Below, in pieces: positions 47,451 to 61,950 of a stretch of 64,000 bases of DNA. Within the stretch, counting starts at the first letter, position 1. Each line of letters starts with the position of its first letter. The stretch covers positions 1,063,318-1,127,317 of the forward strand of contig JANVCC010000152.1 of the NCBI GenBank assembly GCA_025345505.1, given 5' to 3'. This DNA is from Todiramphus chloris collaris (Eukaryota > Chordata > Aves > Coraciiformes > Alcedinidae). The position numbers and the translations under genes were made by a program. The notes under the pieces were generated by a model, which was not told the DNA's origin, did not search any database, and worked only from the letters and a program-made list of their open reading frames with translations.

Positions 47451-50283
47451 CTCCCGAAAATTACCTCTGCGTTTCTCTACACCCTTTCTATCCACGTGGC
47501 CTCTGCCTGTTTTTCATGGATGTCCTTCCAAGTTTATAGGCTGATTATGACACGGCTCTGGGTAAGTCATGACTGGTAAAATAATTTTATTTTTCATTTA
47601 AATTCGCACTTCATTGTGTCACTGAGACTGTGTATTATCTGGAGCAGAGGTGCTCATATGATTTCAAGTTTGTTTTTCCTTTTGTCAGCCCTACACTTCC
47701 TTGTCTGTCTGTCTGCACTTTTTAGTGGGCCAGATATCTGGAAGCAGCCACTGTGTATCACGTAGATCCAAGTTTAGCAAAGTACTTCACCATATGACTA
47801 ACTTAAAGCATCTATTTAAGACACACACTTATATGCTTTGATGAACACTTCGACAAGCATTTTCTGTGTCTTGCTAGGGAAAAATGCAATGATGATGTGC
47901 CAAGAATTTGAGTATGAAACAGTCATTAGTGAATACACCAACACAGAATATTTGCTTTTCTAAATAAGCTTTCGCTATGCCTTCTCTTTTGGGCATGGAA
48001 TGTCATAGCAGGGACATTTAAGTGATGAAAAGCTATGCAGCTTAGTTATGCTAGCTAGTAATCATGTGAAAGTTTTCTTTATTATTGCAAAGGGGTAAAC
48101 TGGAGAGAAAAAGAATCAAGTATGGAATAATAACATAGTAAGTGGGGTGACTTTCTCCTCTTTGATGGACATCACTTTAGTACAGCCAGTGTCAAACCAA
48201 TATAACTGAGGAGGATTTGACAAATGTCATTTAGAAGTTTGCAGTCCAAGCTGAATCAAGGTACATATTTTGTTGCAGCAAATACTTTTACAGTGCCACT
48301 GTTTCAAACAGAATAGAGCGTATGAGACTTCAGGGAAAGAGAGAAATGACATTTATCTGCTCAGCTGCAGACAGGAAGGAAGTGAGATAAGGTTTTCCTT
48401 TTTTTCCTTTGCATGGGGTCACCTAAGGAGCTCAGGTGATGAGAGTATCATGCTCTGGATGAGAAGCTGGATCCTAACTTGAGCACTGGTCCTGCTAGAT
48501 TTGCTTCTCTGTGGACAGCCTTGGTGATGCTTCCTCCCCTGCTTCTGTGAATCTGCCCACAGAACAAAGCTTTGATAACGAATGGGTCTCTAATTGCTTT
48601 CAGACTGGACTGGATGCTACTTGCTACGGACATGGGATAGGGGAGAAACAAGAATTAATTGTGGCCCTGGGAAGAGCCTTGTGCCACAGCTGTTCCCAGG
48701 ACTCATGCCTGTAGATAACACTACGTGTTTCAGTGCCCTGCAGAGGAACACAGTTATTTTTGCCCATTGTTGATCTTTGCTTCAACAACCAAAGCTCTAA
48801 ATGAATGGCATAGGCAAAATACCCACCCTAAGACTATGTTCTCTCCAGTGGATGAGCAAGAAATCAACAGAAGGAAAGTAGTGCAGTGTCACTGAGAATA
48901 TTAATTTCCCCCAGAGAAACAGATTGAAATGGGAGTCCTCTGACCATACAAACTAAAGCAAGTAAATCTAAACTTCAAATGCAGGAGGTAAAAAAAAAGA
49001 TCTGTATCGTCATGACACAGTCTCCAAATCCCAACAGATACTTTTCCAGGGAGACTTTTCCATGGTGGTGCTTTACATGGAGCAACAAGTAATGGTGTGA
49101 TAGGAGCGGTGGCAGTACTTGGCAGCCAGCTTTTGAAAGGCAGTGCAATGAGTCTTTTGGTATTATGAGTGCCTGCAGATCCTAAAGGGAATCCATGGGC
49201 AAAAATTAAATGAGTGGATTTCTGTACTCTATTAACTAGAAAGCATCACTTCCCCCTGAAGTTCTTTAAATTACATTTTTTAAGAATCTGTGAGGAAATT
49301 AGGTGCAAAAGCTCTTGCTTTTGGTAAATTTAGGTAACTTGAGGTAACTAAGCAGCTTACACTCTCAGAAATGGTGGAAAAGATGTACAAAGGAAGATTA
49401 AATGGTAAAATCCACAGGCACAGGAGTTAGCATGAAATCTAGGAAAATAAGACTTCTTAAAATTTTCTAAGACAAGTGAACTAATTATGAGAGGACCTTT
49501 GAGATGACATTCAACCTCCTCCATGTTGTTCAGATTTAGGAGTTCCAGCAAGTCCTGTATCAGAGATTGGTGTGGTGATTCACTGATGCTGGAAAAGTGC
49601 ATACTTTCCATTTGGAAGCACAGAGCATCCTAATATTATGATCTCTCTCCAAAACATTGATCCAACACAGACCTTCCCCAAGACATTATGTGGTTTATTA
49701 TATGGTCTCACAGGTTGGATCAGGAAAAAATCTGAGAGGTCTGAAAAGCCAAGCATGATAATAAATTGAGGCCCAAGGCAAGCTAAGCAGTTTGCATCCC
49801 TGATTGACCTGGTTTGACTCTGGGCATTTGTCAGGCTCCATCACAGTTTGTTAACATTTATGATTTAAGATTGGTCCTCATGTAGGGCCCACAAAAGAAC
49901 ATCTTTTCTCTTCCTAGTAATCAATATGGCTCTGATCTCTTTCTGAAGGGCCTGTTCAAGGTGCCTCTTAACACAGAGGGGAATAGGAGAAGACCCAGGG
50001 AATACTAGAAGATATTTTTCATTGAAGACTGGAAAGTATGAAAGTCATCTGCTGAGTAAGGTGTTCAAGACTTTGAGGCACTTTGCTTCATTGCAAGGAT
50101 CTGGCATAAACCAGGCTTTTTGGGATATCAGGTTTCTTTCAGGTGTCCTACAAGTCTTGCATCTGAGATGTGAACCCTGGAAACTAACCTAGGTTTCTCA
50201 GTAGTTCACTCAATAAATGAGATAGAAATCTGAGTGGCAGGATAAATGCTGTCAGAAACATCTGGGCTGCATGAAAAGAATGT
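47451..50283. other. Intergenic, no gene seen
   Basis: 2.8 kb of AT-rich unique-looking sequence. Short ORFs near 48270-48714 resemble no known protein and lack exon-like flanks. Confidence 0.7.
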
Positions 50284-50834
50284 GGCCAGCAGGTCAATGG
50301 AGGTTATTTTGCCCCTCTACTTTGCTATGGTGAGACCCTACCTGGAGTACTGTGTCCAGATCTGGAGTCCTCAGTATGGGAAAGACATGGACATGTTGAA
50401 CCAGGTCTAGAGGAGGGGTTGGAACACTTGTCTTGTGAAGAAAGGCAGAAGAGAGTTGTTCAGCCTGGAGAAGAGAAGGTTCTGGAGAGACCTTATTGCA
50501 GCCCTTCAGTACTTAGAAGGTGCTTATAAGAAAGATGGGAACCGACCCTTTAGCAAGGCCTACTGTGACAGGACAAGAGGTAATGGTTTTAAACTGAAGC
50601 ACAGTAGATTTAGACTAGCTATAAGGAGAAAAAAGATTATCATGAGGATGGTGAAACATTGGAACATGTTTCCCAGAGAGGTGGTAGAAGCCTCATCCCT
50701 GAAAATTCAAGATCAAACTGGACAGGGCTCTGAGCAACCTGATCTAGTTGAAGATATCCCTGTTCATTGCAGGAGGGTTGGACTAGATGACCTTAAAGTT
50801 CTCTTCCAACCCAAAGCATTCTATGATTCTGATG
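50284..50834 (+). mobile_element. CR1 LINE fragment, plus orientation, long ORF2 remnant
   Basis: It encodes decayed CR1 ORF2 C-terminus, with DLIAALQYLEGAYKKDG, DRTRGNGFKLKH and VKHWNMFPREVVEASS readable in one frame from 50435, then the 3' end GGGTTGGACTAGATGACCTT and CATTCTATGATTCTG. An upstream stop breaks the reading frame. This fragment type is often mis-annotated as a host gene in bird assemblies. Confidence 0.93.
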
Positions 50835-53800
50835 TTGTTTCCCAAGTTGGAACCATTATGAGGAGAAACACATTAGCTTTCTTCCAAATAAAAAGCGTCT
50901 TGGGAGAAAAAACAGCTGTGCTTATGATCATAGCTGTGTGGTGACAGGAAGGATAAGGTTAAGACATAAAAAAAGTCCACTGAAGATGATAGAAGTGACT
51001 TTGATGGCCCAGTTGCTCAAACCTTGAGAAAAACTTTATGCATGTTAAGTGCCCAATAGCACCGAAGGGAGAACATAAAAGTTCTGTTTTCACAGACATG
51101 TTTACTCTTCTTCCGTCTTTTGATTTGATCAGAAGTGTGTCCTCAAGTCCCAACAATTCATATACACCCTCTGCTTTATCATTTGCAGGATCAAGGAGAA
51201 TATTTTCACTTTCCTATTATGAAATTTGATGTCAGGATGAGTAGGGAGCAGGGTTTTCCTCCCCTGGAGATTGGTGACAGTTTGGTGCAATGTTTCAGTG
51301 CAGGTGTTTTGCTATATCTCAGATGCTGGGTTTGCCCATTTAGCTAATTGCCCAATATTATGATTTGGGATCAGGAATTTTCTCTCACCTCAGATTAGCA
51401 ATGGCTGGGTGGAGAAGAGTTGCCCTTCTTCTGTAGTATGGGCATCGTCTCCTCTGTAGGGCTGGCCTGATTTTTATGTAACAAACCTCTGCTTTTGGAG
51501 GGACTTAGCATACTGATCATGCCACTCATTTCTCCTACTGTCTCCTTGTGGCCATTATAGTGGCAGATTTTGGTCTTCCACTAGGACTGAAGCTTGCTAC
51601 AGCTTGCAATGTGGGAGCATACAGCATATGTGGTCAGTGGGTCTGTCAGGTCTGAGTGTGATTACACTGATGCAAGAGTGGTCACACAAGGCAGAGCTCA
51701 GTAATCAGCTGAGTGGTTTATCCATCCATACCAAAGAAACTCAGGATGCTGCCACTTATTCCTGAACTCCTCAGTAGCTTCTGCTTGCCTAGGAAGACAG
51801 CAGCCTTGCATAATCTCTGCAGTACAGTGTTTGCATGGAAAACCCAAGGGAACAAAAAAGGATTTCCTAGGCAAGAGATTTATCTTGAAGATTTCTGGAG
51901 GAGAAAGATGAAGGTAAAGCCCGGAGTCATGCCTTCACAAAAAAAACCAACCCTATCTTGACTGCTGGTAGTAACTGTGTAAATCTACTTGAATGAGAGA
52001 ACAGTGAAGCATCTTTCTTTTTCTCAGCTTCATAACAGAACACAAACATGAAACCCCATAAGTTCCAAGTGAGTCACTGGAAGAGAATAGATTTCAAAGC
52101 AACCACCATGAAGTTTGCAGCAGGTGAAAGTAGACAAAAAACCGAGATAAGGATGAGGCATTTTATGTTCATAATCCAGTCAACAACTTCTGTTCAGACA
52201 TCTCATGCACACATATTGTGTTCATGTGGGAGACCGTAGAACACGATGGGGTTTTATGGAATGAAAAAAACAGGAGCCTTTAGAACTACACATGGACTCT
52301 AAGTCTCTCAGCTCATCATTTAATCTTCCCTTCAAAGATATTTCTTAAAAGCATATGGTTATTAGCTGGCTTTGTCAAAACATGTATCACTAGTCTGTAC
52401 AAATGTAAGAAAAAATATATATTGCATTTTTTGCAGTTTGGCTCACTAACAATATGAAGAAGTGTGGCAGATTATTCATCTTTGTATTTTTCTATCAGAA
52501 CTATATATATCCTGAAAATAATTTTTCTAATTGCTCCAGTGAAGACTCATATGACAATCTATATAGATAAAGTCCTTTGCCATGTGTTAGCCTGAAGCTC
52601 ATACTTGCTAGCTTTACCTTGCCTTTTAAATCCTGTATTATCTATAGCAGGACAAGATTCCTCAGCATACTTTGAACTGTCAAGCTGTGCGTGACCAGAT
52701 CTCACTGAAATCAGGATGAGCAATTTCAGTAACTTCAGCGTGCTAGGAAAGAGGTCCTTAAAGCATCATTGCTCAGGCTATTTCACTTCTGTGTCTTTAT
52801 AGGGATAACGGCATGATCAGTAACAAGGAATCTTACTCAACCTAGAGGTGGCACCAGCTACATGAGTGCCTTGAGAAATTCACAGTCTCAGTGCCTACCT
52901 CTCAAAAAAGAGCAAGGGCTAGGGGAAGTGCTGCAAAGCCCTCTAATGAAAGCCCTCATTAACAGAATGTCCATCTCTTTATTACTATTAAAAGCTTAGG
53001 TGTACCCTTATGAAGGTTAGGCTGATTGCTGGTTTTTGGAGCATTTCATGTGAGCAGAGCTGAAGAAGCCCTTTCAAATCTCCAAACCAGAGCCTAATCA
53101 CCATGTGATGGGACAGCTGCACCAATAATATGGTCATAAAAAAGGGCAGCCTGACTCTCCTCTCTTTTTCTCCCTTTTTCTCCCTCTGTGGCACTGTGTG
53201 ACCCTGCAAGGGGCCAAATAAGCTTGTTGACCTACCATTAAAAATCCACTGCTTTTTGCTCGATTCCTCCTGTACTAGTTTCTCCAGCTGGATTAGCTCT
53301 CAGGGGGTTGGTACAAATGCTCGCAAGGAAGAGATGGGACTGTGTGGTTGCATGCATGAACTTGCAGAGCAGATCAGTTTACCTTCAGAGATGTGAAAAA
53401 GAACTCATGCTTGAGGGCTTCTCTTTTTTCAGCTATATTGATTAGTCTGACATAGGCTGATATCTCTCCCCACAAGCTTGCCTGCTTTATCCTTAGACCA
53501 TCACAGCTTCAATATTACTACTCAATAACGCAGACAGTGACCCTTTTAGTCATTGAAGGAAATCCCCAGGAGCCATCCAGGACTGACTAACCTCTGTGAA
53601 GACCTTTGGAAAGGATAGTTATTACGTGGAGTGGACAATAAAGGGAAATGAGGTTTACGTTTGCTTATCCAAAAGGCCAAAGAGAGTTCATAGATGATTC
53701 TTCGCACAGATAAGCTAGATCTTATGTAAACAGTCCTCACGGGAAAGTTATCTGCTGTTTGTTTTCCTAACTTTATCCATGTGGCTAGCAAAAGTAGAAT

Positions 53801-54881
53801 AAACGAAATGAGAAGGGCATTTTCATAATAATAATAATAAAAAAGAGGTGTCTTTGAAAACTCACGCTCCTGGCCCCTGAGAAACAGTTATAATTATCCT
53901 CTCTACTCACTGACACATTCTAATGTGGCTGTAAAGCTTTCTTGTAAAATGAAAACTGGTAACATTTCAAGCCATCCCATCACATATTCATCATCATGTT
54001 AGAGTAGAGCAGCCTGATCATTTTAATTAAACCACTGCTCCTATGCCCTTTATTTGGGCAATACTGATGTTATATAAGGTTTGCAATGAAATTAACAGAT
54101 ATTTGTCCAAGGGAGAGCTGGAGGATAGGAGGGGAAGGTTCTAGTGCTTTCCAATTTTGCTATAGAACATTCCAAACAAAATCCTCAGTGAATATAATTT
54201 AGCATAGCATAACTCTTAAAAACCTCACCCACTACCCATCTGTATCTTTAGCTTCATAAATATTTGAGGAAAAAATATCTATCCTCTCTGCCAAAACTGT
54301 TTACAGATTATTTCAAACCAACGTGTGATTAATTTGTTTACTCTTCACTGTCTTTTCCAAATGTGACTAAACAATTTATATCACCAAAGTTTCAACTCTC
54401 CATAATAAGTTGGGTATTTCAGAGCTAACAAAAGCATCTTTTTTATGATTAATATTCTTTGATAAAACTTTCCACTCTCAAGACTAAAACTTTAATTTCT
54501 ATTGTTTTCATGAAAAAGATTGCAGCACATTGTAGAAGAGTTCGAAACACGGGGATGGATGAGGGAAAGGAGGAATGGCCCCAGAATGAAAACAGAAGAT
54601 GTGGCTGTTGGAGTTGGTCTGATACAATGATGTAGTGATGTTTGTGATAACTGCTGTTTCTATGGCGATGTGACAGCATGATTTACTGCAATAACGGAAA
54701 AAGCAAATGCAAAGCTTTTGTTTAACTTCAATGCCATGAGCTATTTGTTGGTATTGGGGCAGAGGGAGGGAGAAGTTCTTTGGCTTCTAGTTAAGTACAT
54801 AACTAATGTGTCTGAAGTACAAAGAGAAGTCAATAAAGGGTATCATGGTCTTCAGATCTCCCTTCTGTGTTCACAGAGCTT

Positions 54882-54882
<1 letters not shown>

Positions 54883-54916
<34 letters not shown>
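54883..54916. repeat. (CA)17 microsatellite
   Basis: 34 bp of uninterrupted CA dinucleotides. Confidence 0.98.
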
Positions 54917-54920
<4 letters not shown>

Positions 54921-57270
54921 TGGTACCCAACTTCCCTGTGATGCAGAGAGTAGGAGATTTCTCTGTGCAGACTGTAATACCTGTCCATTGTTTGGCTCAG
55001 GAGACCGGCACTGCTGAGGTCACCAAGCAGAGTCAGTGTCCAAGGCACAGGCTTTATGCTGGGCTTGGTCTCTGGCTGGTGTCTGCAGCTTGAAGGTTAG
55101 ATGAGTTGCTGGGCTAGGGCGCCTGGGGATGTTTGTTTCTGGAGCACGTCAGCAGGGGAGGGTAAAGGTATGGCACTGGCAGATCTGGAGAGATGAGCTT
55201 ACTGGAGCCCACGATGGCTGCAGGGTGCTCCTGACGTGTGGTGCGGTTGTGACTGAGGCAGGGAGTAGTGCTGGGGTTTGGGAGAAGAAGGGTAGAGATT
55301 CACAAGGCTCAAAGGGCTAAGATGGAACTTCTGCTGGTAAACAAAACCTGCTTCTGGCCACTGTGGTTGAAATCTGGTCCTCTGTACTGGGTTAGGGTGA
55401 AGACTTGGGACAAAGGGTCAATAAAGGATGTTTGCTACCTACTTCTACAACGTCCACCAGGAATGAATAGAGGGTGGCTGGTAGTGGTTAGTGAAACCTG
55501 GGAAGGTTTGGAACATCATTAAGATTGACTGTAATGAAGACTGGAGTTAATACAGGGAGAAAAGGACAGGATCAGGGACAGCGTGGGGCTCAATGTTTAG
55601 CTTTGTTATTGAACTGTGCAACATCACAGCACCAAATTGAAGGCTGGTGTCAGACATCTGAATTATCTTTTATTTCATTGTGGGTTAGGTGTGTCTGATT
55701 AAGATTAAGTGATTGGATGCTGGGGCTGGTTGGCTTGACACTGCCATCACCCCATTTCATCTGAATTTTCCTTTTCTGCCTATCCCTTGCTGATGTACCA
55801 AGCCTTCGTCATGAAGAAGTGGGATCAACAAGGGTAACACCAACAAGGAACTGAAGTCCCCCTGTATAACACCGATTCTGCCACTGCCTGCCCATGTGAA
55901 TGTCTTGGGAGGGCTGCTCCAAAAATGGACCATGAGAGAGTGTCTAGTTTCCAGCACTGCATCTTCACCTGAAACTTTAACCTTGCTTGTTTTGTGATGC
56001 TCTCCCATCTAGGAAAGTAAGATCATTCTCTGCCCTTCTTGCCAAGGCCATGCCTGGTTTGAATGATGGGAGTGGGGAGGTCCTGGCCAAGGTAGTGTCC
56101 ACCTTTACTCCTTCAGTGTCTTACATTCATCCCTTGTTGTTTGCTTCTGAGTACTCTCAAGGGCAGGGGGCACAACTGGATAAGCCTCCCATCTACTCCA
56201 CTAGAACTCTTCAGGAATATGTCTATTAGTATGTTAAGCACAGTCTGATGCCAACTGGTACTGAGGATCTTGAGTCCCTACCATCATGCTCCCTGATCTT
56301 CCCAAACAGGGTGGCCCTGTGCCATCGTCCTGACCCTTATCCATCCTAGAGACAGCTCCTGAACCCTGCCATGCAGGTCCACACATTTAAATGGAGGTAC
56401 TGCTGCTCTGAAGCAGTGTTAGTAAGATCTAAGTCATCTTTTACTGTCCAGTGTAAAATATATCTGATGTCCTAATATGCTGGCATTTCTTTCTGTGTGA
56501 ATGACATGATATTGTACATCAACAATAAATGGCATTGTTGAAATGACAGAAAGCTTTGGGAATAATTACAGGGAAGAACTTACTCATTTACCTTCCTTAT
56601 ACCTTGCAATTGCAGAAGGATATTTGTTTACTCTTTATTTATTCTGCACCAGTTCTTACTCCATAAAACCTTTTTGTGATGTGCTGCTGGAGTGCATTTG
56701 CAAAACAAAATCAGCAAAGAGGGCACAGATGTCGCTCTGCATTCTCTTTTTAGTCATACAAATTGTAAACAATGTATCTTTATGTTAAGCTAGACTTTTC
56801 TGTGTTGTATTGGTTTTAGAGATGATTCTTTCAGTATGTGTTCTGTTCTGAGCAGCCTGTTCTTGTTTAAATATGCCCACCACTGTACTCCATGTGAAAA
56901 TAATGTTGCTTTCACATTCAGTGCACGTATCTCAAATCTATATGTGTATTACTGAACTGATGCAAGGATAGAAGAATTAATAACATCATACTGAGCCACA
57001 CGAACAAATAGCACATTTCTCACTGAAGCCTATACTGAGTCAACCAACAAATGTACTTTGACTTGTATATAAAAAGGTAACAGGAAGCAGCCCCCAGAGC
57101 AAAAGTGCCTTCACTGCTGCTACCTTACCTGAACACATTAGGAGAGAGTCCAGGAGCTGATAGTGGTAGAGGCTGAGTTTTGTTTCACTAAGAATTTATT
57201 GCAAAGGATTCTTCACTACTGGAATGCACACCGTTCAAAAGCTCTAATGAAGATGTCATAGCACATGAAT

Positions 57271-57309
57271 GTTTGTTTGTTTGTTTGTTTGTTTGCTTGT
57301 TTGTTTTTT
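57271..57309. repeat. (GTTT)n microsatellite
   Basis: GTTT units with one GCTT interruption, ending in poly(T). Confidence 0.95.
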
Positions 57310-59095
57310 CTGTCAAAGATCAAAAGAAATTATCCATATTTTTGGTATTGTTTTCTCTTATAACTCAGATGTGAAGGCATTCTGACTTCCGTCAAATTTT
57401 GATTGGGTTGACCGTGGTTGATCTGCTGATAAGAAGATGTATTTAATCTGAGTGCTTCCCACTGCACTCTCCCCCAAAATAAACCATTAACTAGGTCACT
57501 TTGGTTTTAATTTGATACATGCTCCCACCAAACATGTATTTTAAAGACAAACTGTGTTAAAATCAGTACTCTCAGCTTCTGAGCAGACAGCAACAGATAA
57601 TAACACAACAGTGTGTGCACATGGGGGGAAGGGGTGATATAATTGCCCCAAAATAGAAGAAGTTTATCATGAAACTGAACAGCTGTTGTTAAAAGTCATT
57701 CTGAGCAGAAGAATGCATGTCCTGATGTTCCTGTTCATTCGAGACATTTCTGTACCACATGGTGTCCATCACGCTGAATGCTTTCCCTATGGGCAGGGTA
57801 GCTGGTAAGACAGAGCAAGCTTTATGTTAAACAGTGAGATGGCTTGAGTCAACATGTCATATACAATAAGAAACTATGAACTTGAGTGGTGAAAATAAAT
57901 TTAAGATACTACAGATTTGCCGATAAAAATTTTCTCCTGCAGTGAGCATCATAATTAAAAATGAAATTGTCCTACTTGATCATGTTTGTTGTTTCAATTT
58001 TGAGAACAGGATATTATTTGGGACTTTGATGCACTCTGCAGTAGGACTTGAACTGGATTTTTAAGATTTTGGGGGAATTAAATTGCAGTGTGGGGTTTTA
58101 GTGGGGCTTTTGGATTTATCTTGAAGTTAGAACTGAGAAAGTTTCTGTAACTGCTGGAGTCATCTGGGGCTTTATTAAACTAGAGACTTGCAGGAGGTAG
58201 AGTATCAGTCTGTAACGGATCTTAAAGCTGTGAGACCAGCCTCGTGTTAGGGAAACTGAAAAGATTGATTGATAATAGGCCTATCTAAGGTAAAGAATAA
58301 ACTTATTGATAGACTGTGATGGATTTATTTCTATCAAGCCACCACTTAGCGTCAGTGTTGATGCTAATGCAACCAAAAAATCAGCAACCACAAATCATTT
58401 TGGAAAAAGTTTTAGTTTTACCTTTCCACTTCTAAGTAGCATACCTGGGTTGTAAAGTTTCAGAAAACACACTTCAAAGCTCATAACCTGAGAGTACTTT
58501 CTACTTTATTATTCAAAATACAAGACTATTTTCCCTACACGCCCTTCAATTTCTCTCGAAGTTTGGCAAGAAAAAGCATTTCCAGACCCAAAGCAGCCAT
58601 TTTGCAACCAACAGCTGCCTCTCCCTCGTCCAGCTGGCAAGCACCTTCACCTCTGATTTTCTTTTTTTTTTGCTGCTGACATGTTTTGTCTCATTACATC
58701 TCCTGAAAACAATTAGACAGATATCAAATGGCAGTACTTTCAGACTGCATTTGGGCTGATCTATGGTGAAAGATCAAACTGTTTCAAATCATCCTCTTTC
58801 ACATACAGCTTTCCTTCAAACCAGCCCTCAGAAAATAATCCAAATACAGGCAAGAAATTTGCAGCTGGCTTATATGTAGGAGCATTCGTTAAGTGTGTGA
58901 GAGATAGTTTATATAGCTCTCTTCATGGTCAGAGAACAGTAGCTGGAAGAGGTCCAGTTGGTGCCTTGTGCATCTTGTCATGGCTTAGTCAAGTCCTTCC
59001 CCTTCATACTCATCCTGTCCCTCCTTCTATTTCAAACTGTCAGTCCTATGTTCTCCCTGCTTGCTGTCATGCAGTCACTTCATTTTAACTGTCAA

Positions 59096-59474
59096 CCTCA
59101 GGAGGGGTGACCTTATTAATGTCTATAAATGTGTAAAGGGCAAGTGTTGGGAGGATAGAGTCAGGCTCTTCTCAGTCACATCCAGTGATAGGACAAGGGG
59201 CAATGGGTACAAGCTGGAGCATAAGAGGTTTCAGGTAAACAGAAGGAAAAACTTTTTCATGGTGAGGGTGACAGAGCTCTGGAACAGTCTGCCCAGAGGG
59301 CTTGTGGAATCTCCTTCTCCAGAGACATTCAAAACCCCCCTGGATGTGTTCCTGTGTGACCTGCTCTAGGTGGTCCTGCTTTGGCAGGAGGGTTGGACTA
59401 GATGATCTTTCAAGGTCCCTTCCAACCCTTAAGATTCTGTGATTCTGTGATTCTGTGATTCTGTGATTCTGTGA
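59096..59474 (+). mobile_element. CR1 LINE fragment with multi-unit 3' octamer tail
   Basis: ORF2 remnant (RRGDLINVYKCVKGKCWED, DRTRGNGYKLEHKRF) and 3' end GGGTTGGACTAGATGATCTT, TCCCTTCCAACCC, then five perfect GATTCTGT units (59433-59472). Low decay suggests one of the younger copies here. Confidence 0.95.
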
Positions 59475-60194
59475 GATGTACTGTGCCTTGGAAGCACCTG
59501 TCATTCTGTGTCACCTCTCAAGGAAGCTGAACTCACTGACTCCTATGTAAACATCTATCCTGCAGCCATCTGGAGTCCGCAGAGGGGTGGCATCAGCTTC
59601 AGCACTTTGAAAGAAAGGGATTCATAGCAAAAGATGTTGCAAGTGGAACAGCACAGAGCTTGCAAACATTGCGGCGCGGCACAGCATGAGATACTACTCT
59701 CCTTCATAAAGACCAGGCATCTGTCATTTGCTTAGAACAGTTCACCAAAGAACCAGCAACTGAGATTTTTTCACTTCACCGCTCAGCCCAGTATCACAGC
59801 CAGTCTCTTTTTGCCCCTTATATCTTTTAGCATTAGGAGTTAATAACTAAAAGGCACTCAGGGGTTTAAGATACTTGAGACAGGATAAGCATGTTCAGTG
59901 TCTGCCTTTTTTGCAGATTTCCTGCAAAAAAAGCTTTTTCCAGGAGGTCTTTCAGATTTTTTTAATGTTTTGTTTAAGCAACTGGGATAAACCCTGCAGT
60001 TCTACTGAGGCTTCATCACTGACTTCAGAACAGATAGGATTTCACTTTCTATTATTTAAACCGCAGCAGAACATCTGGAAAATAGGGAACCTTTCATTTC
60101 TATTTGGTCTCTTCAAACCATCAACTGTTCAAGGCATTTTCTTACAAACTGATGTAACAAAAGCCTGCACTCAGCTTAGACCACAAGGCAGCAG

Positions 60195-60225
<31 letters not shown>
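60195..60225. repeat. (ATT)10 microsatellite
   Basis: Thirty-one bp of perfect ATT repeats. It produces the poly-Ile and poly-Leu runs seen in overlapping ORFs. Confidence 0.97.
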
Positions 60226-61950
60226 GTGCTACTTCTGACAGACTGGCAAAGAGAACCCTTAACTTAATATAATGAAGAAGTAAGAACAGGTAGGTATCTT
60301 GACTTGCTTGTTGCTTTGTATATATTTCGATCTGCTGGTTGCTTTGTATATCCAGGCTAAAATTGTCAAAAAGTATAGAAGAATGTCTCCCTAAATAGTC
60401 ATTTTGTTTATGAAGAGTATTGGAAGGATAAAAGGAAAGTGTGCTCTCTGTGTGTGGGCACACAGGCGTGCGTGCACACATCACACGGACACACGTGCCT
60501 TGGAAGCTGCTTGCAATACCATAATGAAGCAACCTCCTGTAGCTGAGCATTAGGTCCTCAGGGGAAATACTGACTCTGCTCTTTTCAGTTTGCTGAGAAG
60601 AAACATTTAATTTGTGAGTCTGACTCAGTGAAAAGGCTGATAGCAGCCGTACTGAAAAGCCTTCCTTTTGAATAAACACTGACTTGCTTATCCAAAAGGC
60701 AGCAAAATCACCTTTGGTTTGATGGATTGAGCTGCAGTGTTGAGTAATGAGTTGAAAAATAACATTGCACAGACCTGTCAAGGCACCACTACAAGATCAG
60801 ACTCAGTATTACATGAGCTGACATCAGTCTACAGTGGGAAGTTACCCACTGACAAACTTTTTCAAACCAAGTCAGCTCCTGACTTGTACAAGTCACAGTT
60901 GCCTTTATGAGTTCTCTCTGAGATGGCTTATCTGTCAACCATCAGAAGCACTTCTGGAGACTTTTCAGCTTTGATCTCCATACCATGACCTGGGCTACAT
61001 GGACCTGTGGATACAGAGGAGAATATGTGGCCAACACAGCCCCTCCATCCTGACTGGGAGATGCTGGCTGGGGCTGCTGCATGGGGTGTTGGAGAGGGTG
61101 CTCAACTTTCTGCTGCAATAACATCTGGTCTGGGCTGAGGCCACTCCGACTGCACCACGTGCACCGTGGTGGTGCTTCAAGCAATACTTGACACTTATTC
61201 TTGACTTGTCCATTTTCTCCAGGGTGGTAAATGGCTGCCTCTCCCTTTACCAAAAATGGTAAGGCCAGAAGAGGAACAGTATTTGCAAGGTCTACTGCAG
61301 ACTACATGTTTTCATACACCTAAATAAAATGCTGCTGTTAGCACGTTGTAACTCACATTACATAGATAAGCCACTTACTGCTGCTGTGTTGCAGAGTAAC
61401 ATTAACACAAGACCCTTCTCTTGGGCTCTGGACAATGCTGGATCCTGCCAGCATGTGCTGAATCTGCAGAGCTGGTATAAGTCCAGCTCAGGAGGGGCAA
61501 CTGCCCTCAGGGCTGCCAGGGCACCAGGAATAGGAGTCATGGTCATAATCCACCAGCAGCGTGCAGGTGGGGACACACATTGCTGGACCATGCCAGACAC
61601 TGGTCACCATCTCCATCCCTGTTCTGCTCTTCAGGGAAGGGCACTGCCCTGTCCCTCACTATCACCCTTGGCCCCCAGTTCTCCTGCCCTCACTTGTTGA
61701 GGTGCAGTTTGGGCAGCACACTTTGCCACATCTGTTTTAAAATGCAAGGGTGGTTCCTTGCAAGATTGCTGAGCAGGTATGGATGAAAAGCAATGCTGCA
61801 CCACACCACGCTCAGGCACGACTGCGGCGGGCACCTGGCAGCACATCCTGGCATGTGCCCTGCCCCAGAGGAGCAGTGCAAACAGGAACCTGGAGAAAGG
61901 CTCTTGTGCCTGAGAACTAATCCAACTACAGAAAATGTAAAGACGAGGAA

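Larger units (their letters stand above)
50835..59095. other. Intergenic, no gene seen
   Basis: The longest repeat-poor stretch, about 8.3 kb. It contains a (CA)17 at 54883-54916, an (AAT)n at 53826-53842, a (GTTT)n at 57271-57309 and a CTCF-like motif at 52841-52854. No coding exon or RNA gene is supported. Confidence 0.65.

Noticed and set aside
50435-50944. 169-codon ORF that could be called a gene
   Set aside because: It is a CR1 ORF2 C-terminal remnant running into its 3' end; a transposon fossil.
54538-54550. GTTCGAAAC, resembling a tRNA B box
   Set aside because: No flanking T-stem pairing and no A box or acceptor stem at tRNA spacing.
59433-59474. Short regular repeats that could suggest a CRISPR array
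   Set aside because: Octamers with no spacers, at a CR1 terminus, in a vertebrate genome.
60176-60781. 201-codon minus-strand ORF
   Set aside because: Contains a poly-Ile run from the ATT microsatellite and no conserved sequence; chance ORF.
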